Shown: in pieces, positions 4,764 through 5,822 of the stretch | Numbering within the stretch: the stretch's first letter is position 1 | Layout of the letters: every line of letters begins with the position of its first letter | Assembly: GCA_002317305.1 (NCBI GenBank) | Contig: DCIZ01000028.1 | Coordinates: 1 to 5,822 of the forward strand | Direction of reading: 5' to 3' | Length of the DNA stretch: 5,822 nucleotides | DNA from: Campylobacter sp. UBA1713 | Lineage (GTDB): Bacteria; Campylobacterota; Campylobacteria; Campylobacterales; Campylobacteraceae | Program-made: the position numbers and the translations under genes | The notes under the pieces: model-generated | Seen by the model: the letters and a program-made list of their open reading frames with translations, nothing else | Told to the model about the DNA's origin: nothing | The model's database searches: none

Positions 4764-5594
4764 ATGGAGTATATTTTAAAAGTTGCATGTAACGATGAAA
4801 AAGGGCTTATATTGCGTGTGAGCGAGGTGGTTTTTAAATTTGGGCTGAACTATGTAGACACAAACGAATTTGTAGACCACGAAAATGCGCGCTTTTTCAT
4901 GCGTGCTGTGGTAACGGGCGAAGTGGACGAAGCGCAGCTAAAAAACACTTTGAGTGCCTTTTTGCCGAGTGGTGCGGAGATTTTTTTTGAGGCGAAGCGA
5001 AAAAAGCGTGTGCTGGTGCTGGCGACAAAAGAGTCGCACTGTGTGGGCGATTTGCTCATTCGCCATAGTAGCGGCGAGATAAACGCTAGCGTAGTGGGCA
5101 TAATAGCAAACAGGCTTGACCTAAAAGAGCTTGTGGGTAAATTTGACTTGCCTTTTGTTTTTGTAGATAGCGATGGTGTAAGCCGCGAGGAGCACGAGCG
5201 ACAGGTGTTGGCGGAGATGGCGAAATTTGAATTTGACTACGCGGTTTTGGCAAAATACATGCGAATTCTAAGTGGCGAATTTGTGGCGCACTATCCGCTA
5301 AAAATGATAAACATTCACCACTCGTTTTTGCCCGCTTTTGTGGGTGCAAACCCTTACAAACAGGCGTATGAACGTGGCGTGAAGATCATAGGTGCGACAG
5401 CGCACTTTGTAACGAGCGTGCTAGATGAAGGTCCCATCATCACACAAAGCGTGGCAAACGTAAGCCACGACATGACGTGGCAAGAGATGCGGCAGGTAGG
5501 CAGAAATGTAGAAAAAGTGGTGCTTTCAAATGCGCTTGACCTCGTCTTTGATGAGCGTGTTTTTGTTACGCAAAACAAGACGGTGATATTTTAA
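4764..5594 (+). CDS. purU: Formyltetrahydrofolate deformylase PurU
   Basis: PurU hydrolyses 10-formyltetrahydrofolate to formate and tetrahydrofolate, supplying formate for purine synthesis and balancing one-carbon pools in the cytoplasm (family knowledge). The 276-residue product starts with an ACT regulatory domain (about 1-75: CNDEKGLILRVSEVVFKFGLNYVDTNEFVDHE region). A formyltransferase-fold domain follows (about 80-276), with KYMRIL at 164-169, INIHHSFLPAF at 182-192, GATAHFVT near 210-217 and LDEGPIITQ near 220-228. The Asn-His-Asp triad of this fold corresponds to Asn183, His185 and Asp221, all present. Length matches the usual 275-290. An in-frame ATG at 4740 would add eight residues (MQNQKRKK), but it has no ribosome binding site, overlaps the end of a repeat tract, and would swallow the AAGGA that sits 5 nt before the ATG at 4764. 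The gene stands alone between repeats, with heptamer tracts in opposite orientation before and after it. Confidence 0.96.
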   Translation: MEYILKVACNDEKGLILRVSEVVFKFGLNYVDTNEFVDHENARFFMRAVVTGEVDEAQLKNTLSAFLPSGAEIFFEAKRKKRVLVLATKESHCVGDLLIRHSSGEINASVVGIIANRLDLKELVGKFDLPFVFVDSDGVSREEHERQVLAEMAKFEFDYAVLAKYMRILSGEFVAHYPLKMINIHHSFLPAFVGANPYKQAYERGVKIIGATAHFVTSVLDEGPIITQSVANVSHDMTWQEMRQVGRNVEKVVLSNALDLVFDERVFVTQNKTVIF

Positions 5595-5605
5595 CGGCTA
5601 GTGTT

Positions 5606-5680
5606 CGGAGTGCGTTCAGAGTGCGGATTGCGGAATGCGTGCGGAGTGCGGAATGCGTGCGGAGTGCGGAGTGCGGAAAT
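5606..5680 (+). repeat. Expanded heptanucleotide tract after purU
   Basis: Nine CGGANNN/CAGANNN units (CGGAGTG, CAGAGTG, CGGATTG, CGGAATG and others) interspersed with 4-nt CGTT/CGTG spacers. An 18-nt string is exactly repeated at 5631-5648 and 5649-5666. This is the longest such tract in the window and starts 11 nt after the purU stop. Confidence 0.85.
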
Positions 5681-5712
5681 TTGCGGTTATCGAAAAAGCA
5701 TAAACCAACGTC
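5681..5712 (+). repeat. 3' tail module after purU
   Basis: TTGCGGTTATCGAAAAAGC followed by ATAAACCAACGTC, matching the module after amiA (4187-4215) except for two purine changes. No terminator-like stem is seen in it. Confidence 0.7.
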
Positions 5713-5718
5713 TTTGAG

Positions 5719-5822
5719 AAAAAGCGAATTTTTACAAATTCCGCATTCCGTTTTCCAAAAAGGGGTCGCAGGGGCGGTAGCCCCCGCCAGCCAGTCCCGC
5801 CGCCGTTTTTCTTTGAGATTTA
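5719..5822 (+). repeat. Element A, copy 4 (cut by window end)
   Basis: Left terminal repeat AAAAAGCGAATTTTTACAAA (5719-5738), short inverted heptamer tract (5737-5757), core from 5762, hairpin GGGGC-GGTA-GCCCC (5771-5784). The first arm of the central hairpin (5794-5814) is identical to copy 1, and the loop GAGATTTA reaches the last base. The complementary arm lies outside the window. Confidence 0.8.

Noticed and set aside
4423..4788. Minus-strand open frame of 121 codons upstream of purU
   Set aside because: It covers element A copy 3 and B copy 7 (VILSASEESPE) and overlaps the purU start; no coding signals.
5606..5680. Replication origin iterons or DnaA boxes in the tandem repeats
   Set aside because: The units do not match the DnaA box TTATCCACA, and there is no rep gene or AT-rich unwinding region associated.

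Overview
The window comes from a Campylobacterota bacterium, most likely a Campylobacter or close relative of moderate GC. The evidence is the protein types, the frequent AAATTT/AAATTTG words, and the tight aroB, nitronate monooxygenase and amiA reading frames. This is judged from sequence character only; the species is not identified.

All four genes are on the + strand. aroB (446-1534) makes 3-dehydroquinate for aromatic amino acids. A FabK/nitronate monooxygenase-type flavoprotein (2006-3109) and an amiA-type periplasmic peptidoglycan amidase (3111-4151, GTG start) are separated by one base and form a translationally coupled pair. purU (start corrected to 4764, ends 5594) encodes formyltetrahydrofolate deformylase. 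These are ordinary housekeeping genes with intact catalytic residues, and no common pathway links them.

The unusual part is the DNA between transcription units. Four intergenic stretches (1-445, 1535-2005, 4152-4763 and 5595-5822) consist almost entirely of dispersed repeats; the one exception is an AT-rich leader in front of the monooxygenase gene. Four pieces recur. (1) Element A is about 190-240 bp with imperfect terminal inverted repeats. Its core holds three hairpins, the central one with a 19-21 bp stem. Arm sequences differ between copies but pairing is kept, which is compensatory covariation. (2) Tracts of 7-nt units of the CGGANNN/CAGANNN type lie in inverted orientation on both sides of the A core and also around genes; one forms the last codons and stop of aroB. 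(3) Element B is a roughly 40-nt repeat with an ATTCT...AGAAT stem, in six clear copies and one remnant. (4) A 3' tail module follows the stop codons of amiA and purU and, in part, aroB.

In three of the four gaps the order A, leader, B is the same, so a composite unit appears to have spread as a whole. The fourth gap is cut by the window end inside A. No transposase, integrase, RNA gene or CRISPR array is present. The most interesting candidate is this structured repeat family, which could be a non-autonomous mobile element, a repeated structured RNA, or a transcription-unit boundary element.
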